This document shows, piece after piece, positions 61,682 to 64,000 of a stretch of DNA of 64,000 nt. The first letter of the stretch is position 1. Every line of letters starts with the position of its first letter. Source of the stretch: Embleya sp051903075 (lineage in GTDB: Bacteria > Actinomycetota > Actinomycetes > Streptomycetales > Streptomycetaceae); NCBI RefSeq assembly GCF_051903075.1, contig NZ_CP182422.1:3472001-3536000 (forward strand), given 5' to 3'. The notes beneath the pieces were generated by a model. It was given only the letters and a program-made list of their open reading frames with translations, was not told where the DNA came from and made no database searches. Both the position numbers and the translations under genes were made by a program.

Positions 61682-61713
61682 ACACGTGTTGCGCCACGTG
61701 TGCCGACACGTGT
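61682..61713. repeat. Three CACGTGT motifs at the wblA 3' end
   Basis: ACACGTGT (61682-61689), CCACGTGTG (61694-61702) and ACACGTGT (61706-61713) lie in tandem at 12-13 bp spacing, immediately before the wblA stop. Each core CACGTG is self-complementary. Confidence 0.5.
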
Positions 61714-62028
61714 TCAGCCGGCGACCCGGAACTCCTCGTCTCCGTGGATGTCGCGCTCGTACTCCTCGCGCGCGGTCTCGAGGAGCCGACGCCACGAGGT
61801 GATCATCGGCCGGCGGCGCAGCAGCGCGCGCCGCTCCCGCTCGGTCATGCCGCCCCAGACGCCGAACTCCACCCGGTTGTCCAGCGCGTCGGCCAGGCAC
61901 TCGGTGCGGACCGGACATCCGGTGCACACTGCCTTGGCGCGGTTCTGCGCCGCCCCCTGCACGAACAGCTCATCCGGATCGGTACTCCGGCAGGCGGCCT
62001 GCGTGCTCCAGTCGGTAACCCAGCTCAT
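61714..62028 (-). CDS. wblA: WhiB-like iron-sulfur regulator WblA
   Basis: 104 aa. WhiB signature: four Cys (QAACRS, then CTGCPVRTEC) for a 4Fe-4S cluster, GVWGG turn and the basic tail ERRALLRRR. The N-terminus WVTDWSTQAACRSTDPDELF is the WblA type. In Streptomyces WblA promotes sporulation and represses antibiotic production; the mycobacterial orthologue is WhiB4. The start is ATG 62028 with GGACGG upstream. The long divergent region to the PBP gene (62029-62397) should hold its promoter. Confidence 0.95.
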   Translation of the reverse strand: MSWVTDWSTQAACRSTDPDELFVQGAAQNRAKAVCTGCPVRTECLADALDNRVEFGVWGGMTERERRALLRRRPMITSWRRLLETAREEYERDIHGDEEFRVAG

Positions 62029-62397
62029 GCTGGTGCCGTCCTCTCCCGATTTTCGAGGCTCCCCCAACGGCGGCGCCGGGAATTCCCGATGCCAAGCAGG
62101 ACGGTACGAAACCCTGGGCACGCGCAACAGCCCCTGCGCGGGCAGTCATCGATGGCCCGGAAGGACTATGCGCAAATATGGACCCACCCGTCCGGGTGAA
62201 AGCTCTTGCGCTTTGGGTCCGGGCTTCACTCAGAAGAGGGCACGTCGGAGGCACGAGAGACGGCAGCAGGACCCGACATCCGGCCGCTTTCACTCCAAAG
62301 AGTGAAATGCGTGATGACACGAATCCCCCGGCTGCTCCGCCAGCTTAGGCGAAGTCCCTTCGCCGCGTAGGGTGTTTCGGCACGTAGGCTGTCGCCC
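62029..62397. other. Divergent control region between wblA and the PBP gene
   Basis: 369 bp without a gene. It includes TTTCACTC-CAAA-GAGTGAAA (62288-62307), a perfect 8-bp inverted repeat, and a related CTTCACTC at about 62224-62231. wblA transcripts in Streptomyces have long leaders; a CATAGT (minus strand, near 62170) could be a -10, but no matching -35 was found. Confidence 0.45.
62288..62307. promoter_or_regulatory. Perfect inverted repeat in the wblA-PBP region
   Basis: TTTCACTC (62288-62295), CAAA, GAGTGAAA (62300-62307), 90 bp before the PBP start. Size and symmetry suit a dimeric regulator; identity unknown. Confidence 0.5.
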
Positions 62398-64000
62398 ATG
62401 GCCCGAACTTCCTCCGGCTCGGCTCGCCCGAAACGCGGTTCGTACCGTCCACGATCCCCGCTGGGCTTCGTGGGACGGTTCGCCGCGTTCGTGGGTGCGA
62501 GCATCCTCGCCGGCGCCCTGGTCGCGGGAGTCGCGCTGCCGTTCGTGGGCGGCCTCGGCCTGTCCGCGAAGGCGGCGTCGGAAAACTTCGACGACCTGCC
62601 CGGCGATCTGGATCAACCGTTCCTCTCGCAGCCGTCGTACATCCTCGACTCCGAGGGCAACCAGCTCGCGATGGTCTACGACCGCTATCGCATCCTGAGG
62701 AACTTCGACCAGATCGCGCCGATCATGCGTCAGGCGATCGTGGCGATCGAGGACTCGCGCTACTACGAGCACGGTCCGATCGACCTCAAGGGCACCCTGC
62801 GTGCCCTGTTGCGCAACCAGCAGTCGGGTGGCACCGGATCCAAGCAGGGCGGATCCAGCCTCACCCAGCAGTACGTGAAGAACATCTTCGTGGAGGAGGC
62901 CGGCAACGACCCGGCCAAGGTGGCCAAGGCCCAGGCCCAGGAGGTCTCCCGCAAGATCAAGGAGCTGAAGTACGCGATCGGCCTGGAGCAACGGCTGTCG
63001 AAGGACGAGATCCTCACCCGGTATCTCAACATCACCTTCTTCGGCCGCCAGGCGTACGGCGTCGAGGCCGCGTCGCAGCGCTACTTCAGCAAGCACGCCG
63101 CCGACCTGACCCTGCCCGAGGCGGCCACCCTGGCCGGCGTGGTGCAGGCGCCGTCGGCGTACGACCCGATCGGCTATCCGAACGCCGCGCGGGATCGGCG
63201 CAACGTCGTGTTGCAGCGCATGGCCGAGGTGAAGGTCATCACCCAGGCCGAGGCCGACACGGCCAAGGCGACCGAACTCAACCTGAAGACCCAGCCGCTG
63301 CCCAATGGCTGCATCACCGCCGACCAGATCGACGGTGCCGCGTTCTTCTGCGACTACGTCGAACGGGTGGTCAAGAACGACCCGGCGTTCGGCGCGAACA
63401 AGGACGAACGCGACAAGATGTGGCGCGAGGGCGGCCTGAGGATCACCACCACGTTGGACCGAAAGGCCCAGAAGGCGGCCTACACCGCCGCGACCAAGGG
63501 CGTACTGCAAAAGGACCCGGTCGCCGACGCGGTCGTCATGGTCGAACCGGGCACCGGGAAGATCAAGGCGATGGCGCAGAGCCGGCCGTACGGGTTCGGC
63601 GACTACGAGACCACGCTCAACTACTCGGTCGACCACAACATGGGCGGCTCGACGTACGGCTTCCAGACCGGGTCCACGTTCAAGCCCATCACCGCCGCGG
63701 CGGCGCTGGAGAACGGGATGAAGGTCGACCAGGAATACTCCACCGGCTACGACATCGACATGCGGAAGGAGAAGTTCCGCACCTGCGGCGAATCGACTCG
63801 CGACGCCTCCTATCAACCGCAGAACGAGAGCCGCAGCGAGACCGGCACCTGGAACATGCAGACCGCGCTGGAGAAGTCGATCAACACCTACTTCGTCCTG
63901 CTGTCCAAGGACGTGGGGCTGTGTCCGATCGCGACGCTGGCCGATCAGATGGGTGTGCACCAGGGCAACGGCCAGGCACTGAAGCAGGTGCCCAGCATGA
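62398..64000 (+). CDS. Class A penicillin-binding protein (PonA2-like), 5' part
   Basis: The first 534 codons are in the window; the gene runs off the end. Short cytoplasmic N-terminus, signal-anchor helix (FVGASILAGALVAGVALPFV), then a GT51 glycosyltransferase (IVAIEDSRYYEHGPID, GGSSLTQQYVKNIF, KDEILTRYLNITFFGRQAYG) that polymerises lipid II. The transpeptidase starts about residue 370, with SxxK in GSTFKP and SxN in SINTYF; the KTG motif lies beyond the window. ATG 62398 begins MARTSSGSARPKRG; no strong ribosome binding site is seen. Context (after wblA) matches mycobacterial ponA2. Confidence 0.92.
   Translation, partial: MARTSSGSARPKRGSYRPRSPLGFVGRFAAFVGASILAGALVAGVALPFVGGLGLSAKAASENFDDLPGDLDQPFLSQPSYILDSEGNQLAMVYDRYRILRNFDQIAPIMRQAIVAIEDSRYYEHGPIDLKGTLRALLRNQQSGGTGSKQGGSSLTQQYVKNIFVEEAGNDPAKVAKAQAQEVSRKIKELKYAIGLEQRLSKDEILTRYLNITFFGRQAYGVEAASQRYFSKHAADLTLPEAATLAGVVQAPSAYDPIGYPNAARDRRNVVLQRMAEVKVITQAEADTAKATELNLKTQPLPNGCITADQIDGAAFFCDYVERVVKNDPAFGANKDERDKMWREGGLRITTTLDRKAQKAAYTAATKGVLQKDPVADAVVMVEPGTGKIKAMAQSRPYGFGDYETTLNYSVDHNMGGSTYGFQTGSTFKPITAAAALENGMKVDQEYSTGYDIDMRKEKFRTCGESTRDASYQPQNESRSETGTWNMQTALEKSINTYFVLLSKDVGLCPIATLADQMGVHQGNGQALKQVPSM

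Overview
The window is a GC-rich, mostly intact chromosomal segment of an actinomycete. Gene content and order match, as far as I can recall, the S. coelicolor block from about SCO3540 to SCO3580, and more loosely the M. tuberculosis block from Rv3646c (topA) to Rv3682 (ponA2). WblA, BldG, a LAXTG-anchored surface protein, tap-like lipoprotein proteases and the MFS-thymidylate kinase fusion point to Streptomyces or a near relative in the Streptomycetaceae. This placement rests on recognition of the encoded proteins; no search was run.

Layout. 1-7000: a truncated TetR gene with an operator-like palindrome, a sortase-anchored SdrD/SpaA-domain surface protein, a membrane-anchored unknown, a beta-helix lipoprotein, a Tat-exported DyP peroxidase and tRNA-Thr(CGT). 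7000-13300: two tandem tap-like lipoprotein hydrolases, a membrane-tethered esterase and the DNA polymerase III delta' subunit. 13400-25000: MFS-tmk fusion, topA, a methyltransferase, a lipoprotein and the proton-pumping pyrophosphatase, all on the minus strand. 25300-28700: the anti-sigma kinase and BldG pair, then an MrfA-type helicase on the plus strand. 28600-34900: a minus-strand Tad/Flp pilus cluster (ssd, tadA, tadB, tadC, pilin, tadE, tadG-like). A non-coding array of 77-bp tandem repeats separates tadA from tadB. 35360-35450: a 6C-type small RNA. 35500-40900: HAD hydrolase, a degenerate Fic protein, a CooC-like ATPase behind a Zur-like box, and acetyl-CoA synthetase.

41000-49400: a SulP-carbonic anhydrase fusion, a membrane protein with a C-terminal cupredoxin-like domain behind two perfect palindromes, a deacetylase-like protein, NhaA, a holin-like membrane protein and an epoxide-hydrolase-like protein. 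49800-56300: the conserved MarP, NUDIX, nth, crp, MBL, NUDIX, RidA block. 56300-59100: an AsnC regulator divergent from a tryptophan 2,3-dioxygenase-like gene and kynureninase, which looks like an accessory insertion. 59200-64000: the paired ArsA/Get3-like ATPases, wblA, and the start of a class A penicillin-binding protein that runs off the end.

Functionally the window combines DNA maintenance (topA, tmk, holB, nth, helicase), developmental control (BldG, WblA, Crp), envelope and surface structures (LAXTG protein, Tad pilus, PBP) and central metabolism (Acs, pyrophosphatase, kynurenine genes). I saw no transposase, integrase, phage module, CRISPR array or secondary-metabolite cluster.
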